From Fulvimarina manganoxydans (GTDB taxonomy: Bacteria; Pseudomonadota; Alphaproteobacteria; Rhizobiales; Rhizobiaceae): a DNA stretch of 64,000 nucleotides. Under the pieces are notes generated by a model. That model was given only the letters and a program-made list of their open reading frames with translations. It was not told the DNA's origin and did no database searches. Shown in pieces: positions 25,904 to 38,218 of this stretch (its first letter is position 1; each line of letters starts with the position of its first letter). The position numbers and the translations under genes were made by a program. Where the stretch lies: assembly GCF_900176465.1 (NCBI RefSeq), contig NZ_FWXR01000003.1, positions 62,001-126,000 on the forward strand, read 5' to 3'.

Positions 25904-27703
25904 ATGGTTACGAGGGTGGCGCCGTTCGAGGCGGTCGCAGGGCAGCTCGTCGATGTGGCGATGGGCCGGAGAAAGGCCGATCTCGTGGTGCGCGGCGGGC
26001 GCTGGGTGAATGTCCATTCCGGCGAGATCATTCCGGACACGGACATCGCGGTCACCGCCGGTCGCTTTGCCTATTGCGGGCCGGATGCCTCTCACGCGAT
26101 CGGCCCTGAGACACAGGTCGTCGAGGCCGAAGGACGCTATATCGTGCCAGGTCTCTGCGACGCCCATATGCATGTGGAAAGCGGCATGGTGACGGTCACC
26201 GAATTCTGCCGCGCCGTCATTCCCCATGGCACGACCTCCATGTTCATCGACCCCCATGAGATCGCCAATGTGCTCGGCTTGCAGGGTGTTCGCCTGATGC
26301 ATGACGAGGCGGTTGCCCAGCCGCTCAATGTCTGGGTCCAGATGCCGTCCTGTGTGCCCTCGGCGCCTGGGCTGGAAGAAGGGGGGGCCGTGCTCGGGCC
26401 GGACGACGTCGCCGAGGCGATGGGCTGGCCGGCGATCATCGGGCTTGGCGAGGTTATGAATTTCCCGGGCGTCGCGGCGAATGACCCGGTGATGGTCGGG
26501 GAGATCGCCGCGACCCGCGCGGCGAACAAGACCGTCGGCGGCCATTATGCCTCGCCCGATCTGGGGCTTCCCTTCCACGGTTATGTGGCTGGCGGACCCG
26601 AGGACGACCACGAAGGCACGCGCATGGAGGATGCGGCGGCGCGGGTGCGCCAGGGCATGAAGGCGATGCTGCGGCTCGGCTCGGCCTGGTACGATGTGGC
26701 GACGCAGGTGCGGGCGATCACCGAAATGGGCCTCGATTCGCGCCACTTCATCCTTTGCACCGACGACTGCCATTCGGGAACGCTGGTGCGGGACGGCCAC
26801 ATGGACCGAGTCGTGCGTCACGCGATTAGCCAGGGCTTGAGGCCGTTGACGGCGATCCAGATGGCGACGATCAACACCGCCGAACATTTCAAGCTGGAGC
26901 GCGAGATCGGATCGGTGACGCCGGGCCGAAGAGCGGATTTTCTCCTCGTGTCCAATCTCGCCGAACTCACGATCGACGCCGTCTTTGGGCGCGGTGTGAA
27001 GCTCGCCGAGGGCGGTCGGCTTGTCGCCGATATGCCGGCCTATCCCTATCCGAAAGAGGCGGTGGACACGGTCAAGCTCGGACGTGAACTCACCGCAGAA
27101 GACTTTATGACGCCGGCGCCAAGCGGGGCCGGGGAGACGGCGGAGGTCCGCGTCATCGGCGTCGTCGAAAATCAGGCGCCGACCAAGGCGCTGACCACAT
27201 CGGTGCCCGTGCGCGACGGCGTCGCCTGGCCCGATCCTTCGAGCGATGTCTGCCGCATCGCGCTGGTCGAGCGGCACCGGGCGAGCGGCGATGTCACCAA
27301 TGGTTTCGTCTCCGGCTTCGGTTATCGGGGATGCTGCGCCATGGCCTCCACCGTCGCCCATGACAGCCATCACATGATCGTCGTCGGAACGAGCGAGGCG
27401 GATATGGCGCTCGCGGCCAATCGCCTGGGCGATGTTGGCGGCGGGGTCGTCTTCTTTGCCGATGGCGAGGAAAAGGCCCTGATCGAAATGCCGATCGCCG
27501 GCCTGATGTCGAATGAGCGCGCCGAGATCGTCGCCGAAAAGGCGGATCGGCTGATCGCGGCGATGGGTGCGGCGGGCTGCAAGCTCAACAACGCCTATAT
27601 GCAGCACTCCTTGCTCGCCCTGGTCGTCATCCCCTCGTTGCGGATTTCCGATAAGGGGATCGTCGATGTGGATCGGTTCGAACTGGTCGATCTGTTCGTC
27701 TGA
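25904..27703 (+). CDS. ade: Adenine deaminase
   Basis: A 599-aa amidohydrolase that converts adenine to hypoxanthine in purine salvage. Motifs are GLCDAHMHVESGMVTVTEF with the metal-binding H-x-H, FIDPHEIANVLG, VGGHYASPDLG, and CTDDCHSGTLVRDGHMD with the catalytic Asp. The C-terminal adenine-deaminase domain (about 420-590) includes NAYMQHSLLALVVIPSLRIS. TGGAGG lies eight bases before the ATG. The length matches the family. Confidence 0.94.
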   Translation: MVTRVAPFEAVAGQLVDVAMGRRKADLVVRGGRWVNVHSGEIIPDTDIAVTAGRFAYCGPDASHAIGPETQVVEAEGRYIVPGLCDAHMHVESGMVTVTEFCRAVIPHGTTSMFIDPHEIANVLGLQGVRLMHDEAVAQPLNVWVQMPSCVPSAPGLEEGGAVLGPDDVAEAMGWPAIIGLGEVMNFPGVAANDPVMVGEIAATRAANKTVGGHYASPDLGLPFHGYVAGGPEDDHEGTRMEDAAARVRQGMKAMLRLGSAWYDVATQVRAITEMGLDSRHFILCTDDCHSGTLVRDGHMDRVVRHAISQGLRPLTAIQMATINTAEHFKLEREIGSVTPGRRADFLLVSNLAELTIDAVFGRGVKLAEGGRLVADMPAYPYPKEAVDTVKLGRELTAEDFMTPAPSGAGETAEVRVIGVVENQAPTKALTTSVPVRDGVAWPDPSSDVCRIALVERHRASGDVTNGFVSGFGYRGCCAMASTVAHDSHHMIVVGTSEADMALAANRLGDVGGGVVFFADGEEKALIEMPIAGLMSNERAEIVAEKADRLIAAMGAAGCKLNNAYMQHSLLALVVIPSLRISDKGIVDVDRFELVDLFV

Positions 27704-27808
27704 TGTCGTTGGCGGCTGACCGGACATGGCGGCGTTGCGCTTAACCAAAGCTCCTGCCGAAGCGGCGGGGATCGGTCTATAAGCTTGCACCGGCTTGGGC
27801 CGTCATAA

Positions 27809-27909
27809 GAAATCCGTTTGATCGCTTCGCGATACGGATTTCCAAGACGCTCAAACGCCGCGCGGGCTTTGATGCGGGATGAGTCTGAATCAGCCGAATC
27901 CCGTATCAG
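27809..27909. repeat. Convergent-gene palindromic repeat, copy A
   Basis: A 101-bp element between the convergent ade gene and the 92-aa gene. It contains hairpin 1 with arms AAATCCGT/ACGGATTT, a middle segment (CTCAAACGCCGCGCGGGC), and hairpin 2 with arms GATGCGGGAT/ATCCCGTATC. It ends GTATCAG. On the minus strand its TGATAC start supplies the TGA stop of the gene at 27906. It is nearly identical to copy B (28356) and similar to copy C (44216). Confidence 0.85.
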
Positions 27910-28184
27910 TTGCTGGTTTTAAGGATGATTGCCGAGCTGTCATTCAGCCATCGTTCCACACGGCAGTGAAATTCGGCGAGAAGCGGTTCGAATGAGGCGG
28001 CCTCGATCGCTGGAAGGTTCGAGGCTTCGACACGGTCTCCGATGGCGAGACGGACAAGGGTCTCTTCCAACCTCTCCGTCGCAGCGTCGGCGGACAGGCC
28101 GGAAAGATTGAGCACATGAACGACGTTGGAGCGGAAAATGCCGCTCATGCCGTCGTCGTAAGAGTGGATCAGCGGTTCACTCAT
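27906..28184 (-). CDS. Small protein of unknown function
   Basis: A 92-aa protein starting MSEPLIHSYDDGMSGIFRSN. GGAGAG lies five bases before the ATG, which supports it as a real gene. It is acidic, with no signal peptide or membrane segment. The centre (SADAATERLEETLVRLAIGD) looks helical. No family is recognised. It is flanked on both sides by copies A and B of the palindromic repeat, and its stop codon is inside copy A. Confidence 0.55.
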   Translation of the reverse strand: MSEPLIHSYDDGMSGIFRSNVVHVLNLSGLSADAATERLEETLVRLAIGDRVEASNLPAIEAASFEPLLAEFHCRVERWLNDSSAIILKTSN

Positions 28185-28355
28185 GGTCTCTCCAGGCTTT
28201 GAGGGGTGATAGCATTGACCTAATGGATGAGCCGACAGATCGACCGTCTCGATTATCCTGCTTAACCTTGGGGGCGAGCGCCATCACCAGTTTCATCTCA
28301 TCGCTGGAACGTTTGCGGCGTTATCAACCTCGTATCAGTGCGGTGTAACGACGAC

Positions 28356-28462
28356 TCATACTAAATCCGTTTGATCGCTTCGCGATACGGATTTCCAAGA
28401 CGGTCAAACGCCGCGCGGGCTTTGATACGGGATGAGTCTGAAACAGCCGAACCCCGTATGAG
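28356..28462. repeat. Palindromic repeat, copy B
   Basis: A 107-bp copy with terminal inverted repeats CTCATAC and GTATGAG. Hairpin 1 arms AAATCCGT/ACGGATTT are identical to copy A. Hairpin 2 has arms ATACGGG/CCCCGTAT. Unlike the other copies it lies between divergent genes (the 92-aa gene and mobA), within a 395-bp stretch that holds no other gene I can support. Confidence 0.85.
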
Positions 28463-28579
28463 ACTTGCTTGGCGGGACGAGAGCCGTGACGCCCCCGCGG
28501 GACTTGGGGGCGGGAGCGATCGTCGTCACTGGTGATGCGGCCCCGTCAGCGGGATCTTTGGTGGAGAATTTCGACGAGA

Positions 28580-29212
28580 ATGCAAGACCAGGATCGAGTG
28601 CCGGGCGCAATCCTTGCCGGTGGCCTGGCACGGCGCATGGGCGGCGGCGACAAGCCTTTGCGTCTGCTTGCCGGGCGCCCTTTGCTGTCCCATGTGATCG
28701 AGCGGCTTCAGCCCCAATGCGCGCCGATCCTTCTCAATGCCAATGGCGATCCGGCTCGCTTTTCTGACTTTGCATTGACGGTCGTCGGCGACAGTGTTCC
28801 GGACAACCCAGGGCCGCTAGCGGGTATCCTGGCGGCGCTCGAATGGGCGGGCGCGCAGAGTCGAGGCACGGGTTACGTTCTGATCACGCCGGGCGATTGT
28901 CCCTTTTTGCCCCCCGATCTCGCCCTGTGCCTGAGGCAGGCGGCTGACGATTGCGACGCGTCGATCGTGCTTGCGGCCTCCGGTGGCCAGCGTCATCCCG
29001 TGGTTGGGCTTTGGCGTGTCGATCTGGCAGGCGCGCTGCGGGACGCTCTCCTCGAGGAGGGGCTTCGCAAGGTCGGCCAGTTCGTCGATCGCTATCCGAA
29101 TGCTTCCGTTTCTTGGACGAAAACGCCGATCGATCCGTTTTTCAACGCCAATAGCGAGGCCGAACTCCAAGAGGCCGAGCGGCTGATCAAGCACCGCGAA
29201 GTCGAGCTCTGA
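28580..29212 (+). CDS. mobA: Molybdenum cofactor guanylyltransferase
   Basis: A 210-aa nucleotidyltransferase that attaches GMP to molybdopterin. It has the family N-terminus PGAILAGGLARRMGGGDKPL (G-x-x-R-M-G-G-x-D-K). It also has ILLNANGDPARF, PDNPGPLAGILAALEW, and ITPGDCPFLPPDL with the metal-binding Asp. The start at 28580 is the closest ATG before the conserved motif. The frame is open to 28532. The presence of moaD and moaE near 48 kb fits an active molybdoenzyme pathway. Confidence 0.93.
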   Translation: MQDQDRVPGAILAGGLARRMGGGDKPLRLLAGRPLLSHVIERLQPQCAPILLNANGDPARFSDFALTVVGDSVPDNPGPLAGILAALEWAGAQSRGTGYVLITPGDCPFLPPDLALCLRQAADDCDASIVLAASGGQRHPVVGLWRVDLAGALRDALLEEGLRKVGQFVDRYPNASVSWTKTPIDPFFNANSEAELQEAERLIKHREVEL

Positions 29213-29275
29213 ATCCTTCGCAGCCGGACTCGTCCCCGAGCTGCGACGAAATCGTCGATTGCGAAGCATTTTTCT

Positions 29276-30460
29276 TTAGCTGCGACCGATCCGATCGTCG
29301 GTGCCGGCGCTGAATTCGCCGAGGAGCTTGCGCATTTCTTCCTCTAAGGACAGCCGGCGCTTCTGCACGTTCTGCTGCGAAGCCGAGCTTTCCGATGCGG
29401 ACAGGGTGACGTCCGGAGCCTCGCTCTCACCGCTTGGCGTCGTTTGGGCGTCGATTTCCGGCGCCTCAAAGGGACGGGAACGGTCGTCATTGGCGTGAGC
29501 GGGCCCGAGAACGGCGTCGTCCTCGCGCCCGTCGGCGGAAATCGCTGGCGTCTCCGTCTCCGGCCCCTGAGGTGCCTTGGCCGTCAAGGCGCTCTCGAGG
29601 CTTGCGGGTCTCGCCTGATGGGAGGCCTGCGGACGAAAGCTCGGAGCCGGCTTGGTGGACTGGAGCGTCTCATCCGGCCCGTCCGGTGGCTGGCTTGCCG
29701 ACAGTTCCCTCGCAACCGCTTTCCGCCCCTGATACTGGCGATCCTGGATCATGGTCACGAAGCTCTTCACCGATGTCGGCCGCTTCTCCTGCGGGCCTTC
29801 GTCTCCCGCCGGGACGGGTTCGACAGGCGCAGTCGCACCTGCCACATCGGTTTCGCTGCGCTCTTGGGATCGATTCATCCGGTCCCGCAAGTCTTGCGCG
29901 GCTTCTGCTTCCTCAGGGCCGGCCGCCGAGATCGTTGGCGCCGGGCCTGGTGCTCCGGGTTCCCCGTCACGGCTCGGCGTTTCTCTGTCGGCGACAGGCT
30001 CCGCTTCGTGCTCCGCAACGTCGGATCCGCGTCCGCGCCGCAGGATGTTCGCCACATCCGGTAAGCGCCTTTCGCTGGGTGGCGCTTGCGATTCGGTCGG
30101 GGCGAGCTCTCCCTCGGCGACGTCGAGCCCCGCCCGTTCGGCACGGGCTCGGGCCACGGCCGGGATTCGGACGATACTGGGTTCGACCAGAAGGTCGTTC
30201 TGGCCACCGATGAGAATGAGATGTTCGACTTCGTCGCGTCTTACCAGAACAAGCTGCCGCCGGTCGCCGACCCGCGCCATGTCGACGACGGACAGGCGCG
30301 GGGCTCGGCCACGCACCGCTGAAAGCGCTCGCAGTCCCGTCGCCTTGCGCGACAACCCGATGAGCAGCACCGCCAACCCGCAGACAAGCACCGCCACGAA
30401 GGCGACCCACAGGATCGGCGCCAACGCCTCGCCGGTGATGGATACGAACCATTCGGGCAT
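29276..30460 (-). CDS. fliO: FliO/MopB-like flagellar biosynthesis protein
   Basis: A 394-aa protein with one membrane helix (about 11-35, APILWVAFVAVLVCGLAVLL). A short FliO-type domain follows (about 54-97, with RRDEVEHLILIGGQNDLLVE), then a long, low-complexity cytoplasmic tail rich in Pro, Glu, Ala and Ser. FliO helps assemble the flagellar export gate FliP. The tail, about 290 residues, is much longer than in enterobacterial FliO (about 120 aa) but is usual for rhizobial homologues. The start at 30460 is the ATG directly before the helix. The gene diverges from cckA, and the 379-bp gap between them holds no gene I can support. Confidence 0.75.
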   Translation of the reverse strand: MPEWFVSITGEALAPILWVAFVAVLVCGLAVLLIGLSRKATGLRALSAVRGRAPRLSVVDMARVGDRRQLVLVRRDEVEHLILIGGQNDLLVEPSIVRIPAVARARAERAGLDVAEGELAPTESQAPPSERRLPDVANILRRGRGSDVAEHEAEPVADRETPSRDGEPGAPGPAPTISAAGPEEAEAAQDLRDRMNRSQERSETDVAGATAPVEPVPAGDEGPQEKRPTSVKSFVTMIQDRQYQGRKAVARELSASQPPDGPDETLQSTKPAPSFRPQASHQARPASLESALTAKAPQGPETETPAISADGREDDAVLGPAHANDDRSRPFEAPEIDAQTTPSGESEAPDVTLSASESSASQQNVQKRRLSLEEEMRKLLGEFSAGTDDRIGRS

Positions 30461-30839
30461 GCCCACGCCTCTTCGTTGAACATCCAATATCGTCGAACGC
30501 ACCATATCGGTTGAACGATGCGTGGACCAAAGGCAAGGGTCGGACCAGCTTCGGATCGCTATGAAGGATATCGTGTCGGGTCTGTCGGGCGGTGAGTCTC
30601 GACTTTCGGGCAACAGGTCGAGACCGGCGTCAAGCCATGGCTCGCAACAGTGCGTCGAATGCTTCACAATGGGTTGCGCCGGGTCGGGCTTGGATAGGTC
30701 CTTTTCGGACAGATTGGCCTGGCAGCCTAAGAAAACCGGCGGATGGCGCTCACGATCGGCGCGTTATGACAGAATTTGAGCGCATCAGGCGGTCCCAGTC
30801 GATCGTCGGATGTTTCAGGCGGGCGGAGCGGCGAAACAC

Positions 30840-33371
<2,532 letters not shown>

Positions 33372-33512
33372 CCCGACGCCTTCATCGTGGCGGTTCAAAC
33401 AGCGGCCTTCCCGAGCAAATTCGGAGAGGCCATTAACGTTTTATTCATCGTCTCGCGGGCGCCTTGCCGATTCGGATGACGCTATAAAAGAGGGAACAGA
33501 ACAGGAATATCC

Positions 33513-33540
33513 TTGTAATTGAGAACAAAAGTGGTACATT
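33513..33540 (+). promoter_or_regulatory. recA promoter with overlapping LexA-type operator
   Basis: TTGTAA at 33513-33518 and TACATT at 33535-33540, spaced 16 bases, resemble a sigma-70 promoter. Between and overlapping the -10 lies GAAC-N7-GTAC (33523-33537). This differs at one base from the alphaproteobacterial SOS operator GAAC-N7-GAAC (equivalently GTTC-N7-GTTC). Its place 60 bases before the recA start fits LexA repression. Confidence 0.6.
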
Positions 33541-33597
33541 GGTTTCATCGCCGGGCGCCGTTGCACAGCCGCCGCGGGATGACTTAAGGAGCGACCG

Positions 33598-34671
33598 ATG
33601 GCACAGAATGCCCTGAGACTCGTCGAGGATAATTCCGTGGATAAAACTAAGGCTCTGGACGCTGCGCTTTCGCAGATCGAGCGTGCGTTCGGCAAAGGCT
33701 CGATCATGCGCCTTGGCCAGAACAATCAGAGTGTCGAGGTCGAAACGGTTTCGACCGGTTCGCTCGGTCTCGATATCGCGCTCGGAATTGGCGGTTTGCC
33801 CAAAGGCCGTATCGTCGAGATCTACGGACCGGAAAGCTCGGGCAAGACGACGCTCGCCCTTCACACGATCGCCGAGGCGCAGAAGCGCGGCGGCGTCTGC
33901 GGTTTCGTCGATGCGGAGCATGCGCTCGATCCAATCTATGCCCGCAAACTCGGCGTCGATCTGGACAATCTCCTCGTCTCCCAGCCCGATACCGGTGAGC
34001 AGGCACTCGAAATCACGGACACGCTGGTGCGATCCGGTGCCATCGATGTTCTCGTCGTTGATTCGGTCGCGGCTTTGACGCCACGGGCGGAAATCGAGGG
34101 CGAGATGGGCGATTCCCTGCCCGGCATGCAGGCGCGTTTGATGAGTCAGGCGCTTCGCAAGCTGACCGGCTCAATCTCACGCTCGAAATGCATGGTCATC
34201 TTCATCAACCAGATCCGTATGAAGATTGGCGTCATGTTCGGCTCGCCCGAGACGACGACCGGCGGTAACGCGCTCAAATTCTACGCTTCGGTTCGGCTCG
34301 ATATCCGCCGCATCGGCTCGGTGAAGGATCGCGACGAGGTGACGGGCAACCAGACCCGCGTGAAAGTGGTCAAGAACAAGCTTGCGCCGCCCTTCAAGCA
34401 GGTCGAGTTCGACATCATGTATGGCGAAGGCGTTTCGAAGATGGGCGAGCTTGTCGATCTTGGCGTCAAGTCGGGGATCGTCGAGAAATCCGGCGCTTGG
34501 TTCTCTTATAACAGCCAAAGGCTGGGCCAGGGCCGCGAGAACGCCAAGACGTTCTTGCGCGAAAATCCGGAGATGGCGAACGAGATCGAGATCGCGATCC
34601 GCCAGAGTGCCGGCGTCTTGGCCCAAAAGCTTCTGGAAGACGGGCAACAAAGCGAATCCGGCGAGGAATAA
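33598..34671 (+). CDS. recA: Recombinase RecA
   Basis: A 357-aa ATP-dependent strand-exchange protein and co-protease for LexA. The Walker A motif is [12 protein letters not shown]. Other RecA signatures are [40 protein letters not shown], and the loop-2 [25 protein letters not shown] lies eight bases before the ATG at 33598. It is preceded by a candidate SOS operator and followed by alaS on the same strand after 131 bp. Confidence 0.98.
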   Translation: MAQNALRLVEDNSVDKTKALDAALSQIERAFGKGSIMRLGQNNQSVEVETVSTGSLGLDIALGIGGLPKGRIVEIYGPESSGKTTLALHTIAEAQKRGGVCGFVDAEHALDPIYARKLGVDLDNLLVSQPDTGEQALEITDTLVRSGAIDVLVVDSVAALTPRAEIEGEMGDSLPGMQARLMSQALRKLTGSISRSKCMVIFINQIRMKIGVMFGSPETTTGGNALKFYASVRLDIRRIGSVKDRDEVTGNQTRVKVVKNKLAPPFKQVEFDIMYGEGVSKMGELVDLGVKSGIVEKSGAWFSYNSQRLGQGRENAKTFLRENPEMANEIEIAIRQSAGVLAQKLLEDGQQSESGEE

Positions 34672-34743
34672 GCGCTCTCATCGGTTTCGTTTATCTCTGG
34701 CTGATTTACACTGGGGACGCGCCTTTGTAGAACAGCCGAAAAG

Positions 34744-34765
34744 CTGGACCCGGCTTCAAGCCGGG
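34744..34765 (+). terminator. Hairpin between recA and alaS (weak terminator or attenuator)
   Basis: The inverted repeat GACCCGGCTT-CA-AGCCGGGTTC has about ten paired bases in the 131-bp space between recA and alaS. It is not followed by a T run, so full termination is doubtful. A second short inverted repeat (CCTTCG...CGAAGG) overlaps the alaS ribosome-binding region at about 34771-34794. Confidence 0.45.
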
Positions 34766-34802
34766 TTCGGCCTTCGATTTTCGATCTCCGAAGGTTTCAT
34801 CG

Positions 34803-37478
34803 ATGAGTGGCGTCAACGACATCCGGTCCGCGTTTCTGGACTATTTTGCGCGCAACGGACATGAGAAGGTCGCGTCTTCTCCACTGGTGCCGCGCAACGA
34901 CCCGACATTGATGTTTACCAATGCCGGCATGGTTCAGTTCAAGAACGTCTTCACCGGCGCGGAGAAGCGACCCTATTCGACGGCGGCTACATCGCAGAAG
35001 GTGGTTCGCGCCGGCGGCAAGCATAACGATCTCGACAATGTCGGCTACACCGCGCGTCATCACACGTTCTTCGAGATGCTCGGGAATTTCTCCTTCGGCG
35101 ATTATTTCAAGGACCGGGCGATCGAACTGGCCTGGAATCTGATCACCAAGGAATTCGATCTTCCGGCGGATCGCCTGCTTGTTACGGTCTATTCCGAGGA
35201 CGAAGAAGCGGCGGATCTCTGGCGCAAGATCGCCGGGCTGTCAGACGACCGGATCATCCGCATCCCGACTTCCGACAATTTCTGGACGATGGGCGAGACG
35301 GGGCCCTGCGGCCCGTGTTCCGAGATTTTCTTCGATCACGGCGATCATATTCCCGGCGGCCCTCCTGGCAGTCCCGACGAGGACGGCGATCGCTTCATCG
35401 AGATCTGGAATCTGGTCTTCATGCAATACGAGCAGGTGACGCCGGATGAGCGTGTCGACCTGCCGCGTCCCTCGATCGATACCGGCATGGGGCTCGAGCG
35501 CATCGCCGCTGTGCTTCAGGGCGTTCACGACAATTACGACATCGATCTGTTCCGGGTGCTGATTGCGGCGGTGGAACAGGCGATCGGCTCGCGTGCCGAA
35601 GGCGCTCAGCGGGCGAGCCATCGGGTGATCGCCGATCATCTGCGCTCGACCGCCTTCCTGATCGCCGACGGCGTGCTCCCGTCCAATGAAGGGCGTGGCT
35701 ATGTTCTGCGTCGGATCATGCGTCGCGCCATGCGCCATGCGCGGCTGCTTGGCGCGAGTGAGCCTGTCCTGTACAAGCTCCTCCCCACGCTCGTTTCCGA
35801 AATGGGCCGCGCCTATCCTGAACTCGTGCGCGGCGAGGCGCTGATTTCAGAAACGCTGAAGCTCGAGGAAAGGCGCTTTTTGCAGACGCTCGATCGCGGA
35901 CTGGCGCTCCTTGCGGAAGCGACGGATGGTATGGAAACCGGGGCAAAGCTGTCCGGCGAGACCGCCTTCAAACTTTACGACACTTACGGGTTTCCGCTTG
36001 ACCTTACCCAGGATGCGCTGCGTCAACGCGGGATCGCCGTCGATCTCGACGCGTTCAACACCGCCATGGAGCGGCAGCGGGCCGAGGCGCGCAAGAGCTG
36101 GGCTGGCTCTGGCGAGGCTGCGACCGAGACCGTCTGGTTCCCGATCCGCGAGCGCGTCGGGGCGACGGAATTTCTCGGCTATGAAATGGAAGAGGCCGAG
36201 GGTTCGGTCGTCGCGCTCGTGAAGGACGGTGCCGAAGTCTCCAACGCCGGGGAGGGCGAAACGGTTTTCGTCGTCGTCAATCAGACGCCTTTTTATGGCG
36301 AGTCTGGTGGTCAGCTGGGCGATGCCGGCGTGATGACCGATGGCGAGACGACCGTCCGCATCGAAGACACGCAGAAGCTTGCCGATGGTCTCTTCGTTCA
36401 TCGTGGCCGCGTCGAGGCCGGCACGGTCGAGGTGGGACAAGCGCTCGATCTCAAAGTCGATCATGAGCGTCGCACAAAGATCCGAGGCAATCATTCGGCG
36501 ACCCATCTCCTGCACGAAGGGCTGCGCGAGGTTCTTGGGAACCATGTGGCTCAGAAGGGCTCGATGGTCGCGCCGGAGCGTCTGCGCTTCGACTTCTCTC
36601 ATCCCAAGCCCATGGACCGTTCGGAGATCGAGACGGTCGAGCGGCTGGCCAATGGCATCATTCTGCAGAACGCGCCGGTCGAGACGCGCTTGATGGCCGT
36701 CGACGACGCCATTGCGTCGGGAGCCATGGCGCTGTTCGGCGAGAAATATGGTGATGAAGTCCGCGTCGTCTCGATGGGAACGGCTGAGGTCGGCGAGAAG
36801 GCCGGCAAAGCCTATTCCGTGGAGCTGTGCGGCGGCACGCATGTGAAGGCGACCGGCGAGATTGGGCTCGTCCATGTACTTGGCGAAAGTGCGGTCGGTG
36901 CTGGCGTGCGTCGGATCGAGGCGCTCACCGGCGAGGCGGCGAGGGCCTATCTGCAGGAGCAGGACGTAAGGGTCCGGCGGATGGCTTCCATTCTGAAGAC
37001 ATCTCCTGACGAGGCGCTTGACCGACTGGAAGCGGTCGTCGATGAGCGCAGGCGTCTGGAGCGCGAGCTCGCCGAAGCAAAGAAGAAGCTTGCTCTCGCT
37101 GGCGATGGCGCTGGCGGCGATGCCGGTTCGAGCGTCAAAACGGTGAACGGCATCGCCTATCTCGGCCGGGTGCTGAGCGGTGTTTCTGGCCGTGATCTGA
37201 AGGGGCTTGTCGACGAGGCCAAGGCTAGCCTGAAGTCCGGCGTCGTGACCTTCATCAGTGTCGATGACGGGAAGGCGTCGGTGGTGGTCGGCGTGACGGA
37301 CGATCTGACCTCACGCTTTGACGCCGTCGCATTGGTCCGCGCCGCGAGCGGCGCGATTGGTGGGAAGGGCGGTGGCGGGCGTGCCGATATGGCGCAGGCC
37401 GGCGGTCCTGAGGGCGACAAGGCCGATGAAGCCTTGGCCGTCGTCGAAGCAGAGATCGGGCGAGCGGAAGCAGCTTGA
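34803..37478 (+). CDS. alaS: Alanyl-tRNA synthetase
   Basis: An 891-aa class II synthetase with its full domain set. The aminoacylation domain (1-250) includes [20 protein letters not shown] and [15 protein letters not shown]. The tRNA-recognition region is about 250-460. The editing domain (about 560-720) has [19 protein letters not shown] and the zinc-binding [13 protein letters not shown]. The C-terminal C-Ala domain (about 760-890) has a glycine-rich [15 protein letters not shown] segment. It charges tRNA-Ala and edits mischarged Ser and Gly. A terminator follows at 37527. Confidence 0.98.
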   Translation: MSGVNDIRSAFLDYFARNGHEKVASSPLVPRNDPTLMFTNAGMVQFKNVFTGAEKRPYSTAATSQKVVRAGGKHNDLDNVGYTARHHTFFEMLGNFSFGDYFKDRAIELAWNLITKEFDLPADRLLVTVYSEDEEAADLWRKIAGLSDDRIIRIPTSDNFWTMGETGPCGPCSEIFFDHGDHIPGGPPGSPDEDGDRFIEIWNLVFMQYEQVTPDERVDLPRPSIDTGMGLERIAAVLQGVHDNYDIDLFRVLIAAVEQAIGSRAEGAQRASHRVIADHLRSTAFLIADGVLPSNEGRGYVLRRIMRRAMRHARLLGASEPVLYKLLPTLVSEMGRAYPELVRGEALISETLKLEERRFLQTLDRGLALLAEATDGMETGAKLSGETAFKLYDTYGFPLDLTQDALRQRGIAVDLDAFNTAMERQRAEARKSWAGSGEAATETVWFPIRERVGATEFLGYEMEEAEGSVVALVKDGAEVSNAGEGETVFVVVNQTPFYGESGGQLGDAGVMTDGETTVRIEDTQKLADGLFVHRGRVEAGTVEVGQALDLKVDHERRTKIRGNHSATHLLHEGLREVLGNHVAQKGSMVAPERLRFDFSHPKPMDRSEIETVERLANGIILQNAPVETRLMAVDDAIASGAMALFGEKYGDEVRVVSMGTAEVGEKAGKAYSVELCGGTHVKATGEIGLVHVLGESAVGAGVRRIEALTGEAARAYLQEQDVRVRRMASILKTSPDEALDRLEAVVDERRRLERELAEAKKKLALAGDGAGGDAGSSVKTVNGIAYLGRVLSGVSGRDLKGLVDEAKASLKSGVVTFISVDDGKASVVVGVTDDLTSRFDAVALVRAASGAIGGKGGGGRADMAQAGGPEGDKADEALAVVEAEIGRAEAA

Positions 37479-37523
37479 TCGGAGCAGTCGTGAAAAGCAA
37501 TTTCAGCCGAATGGCTTAGATGT

Positions 37524-37973
37524 TCAAAAAAAGGGGCGCCACGTCGTGCGCCCCTTTTTCTTTTCAAGGAGGCCAAAGCAGGCTTGGTTCAAAGAGCTTG
37601 CGAGGCCCCTCTGCGATCGTTCGTCGTAGCGTTCGAGCTCCTGGAGCGCCTCCTGATCTAGCCGGATCACCAGCCGGTCGGACTCGAGCGCTGTATCGGC
37701 GATCTGAACGATCCGATCATGCTCAACGATGTGGTCGTTGAAATCGATCACGATCGCTGTTGGCGTGCGCTCGTCCGAACCGAGCACTACTTCCACTTCG
37801 CCGATCTCTCGCCCGCCGACGTCATAGACGTCCTTGTCGTCGAGGTTTTCCACCGAGATATTCAGAACCGCGACGCGGGCGTCGTCTGCGACGTCGACAT
37901 AGGATTGCTGAGCAGACGCGCTTGGGGCGCCGAGAAGAGCGATGAGGGTGGTCGTCGTCACAAATCGTTTCAT
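37524..37973 (-). CDS. Secreted PRC-barrel-like protein with a tail encoded by the terminator
   Basis: A 149-aa protein starting MKRFVTTTTLIALLGAPSAS with a signal peptide cut near residues 20-22. The mature part has DDKDVYDVGGREIGEVEVVL and AIVIDFNDHIVEHDRIVQIA, resembling the PRC-barrel fold seen in rhizobial periplasmic proteins. The likely core ends around ELERYDERSQ. The remaining 25 or so residues, ending KKKGRTTWRPFF, are read straight through the alaS terminator hairpin. This suggests that the original stop codon was lost and the frame now runs to the next stop. The frame upstream to 38087 is unlikely to be coding. Confidence 0.7.
   Translation of the reverse strand: MKRFVTTTTLIALLGAPSASAQQSYVDVADDARVAVLNISVENLDDKDVYDVGGREIGEVEVVLGSDERTPTAIVIDFNDHIVEHDRIVQIADTALESDRLVIRLDQEALQELERYDERSQRGLASSLNQACFGLLEKKKGRTTWRPFF
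37527..37563. terminator. Rho-independent terminator after alaS
   Basis: The arms AAAAAGGGGCGC and GCGCCCCTTTTT form a 12-bp stem with an 8-base loop, preceded by extra A and followed by CTTTTC. It is symmetrical and can serve alaS on the plus strand and the PRC-barrel-like gene on the minus strand, whose 3' end overlaps it. Confidence 0.9.
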
Positions 37974-38146
37974 CGGCTTTTTACTGATCCTTCGAGATGA
38001 GCGTGCAGGGCTTCGTGCCCTCGCATGGTGCGAGTTCAACCCGTCGACCGCTTGTCCGGTTGCCTGCTTTTGGGCTCGGTCAGACATCGTCTACGCAAAG
38101 GGAATTTCTCCCGCCGCCGCCCCTCGCTATCGTAGCCACCGACGAG

Positions 38147-38173
38147 AAACGCCCGGCGCGAAGGCCGGGCGTT
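38147..38173 (-). terminator. Rho-independent terminator downstream of icd
   Basis: On the minus strand AACGCCCGGC-CTTCGC-GCCGGGCGTT forms a perfect 10-bp stem followed by TCTCG. It lies about 45 bases after the icd stop codon at 38219. The T run is short, so it is a moderate terminator. Confidence 0.75.
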
Positions 38174-38218
38174 CCAGACGATGTGCCGTTCCTTCGAACG
38201 GTTTGTGGATATTTCAGA

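Noticed and set aside
25877-27790. A 637-aa open frame antisense to adenine deaminase
   Set aside because: It mirrors the ade codons and is rich in His/Arg/Asp, as expected from reverse reading of a GC-rich gene. All ade motifs are on the plus strand.
29434-30213. Plus-strand open frames across the fliO-like gene
   Set aside because: Arg/Pro/Ser-rich shadow translation. The minus-strand frame has a helix, a FliO-type domain and a ribosome-binding site.
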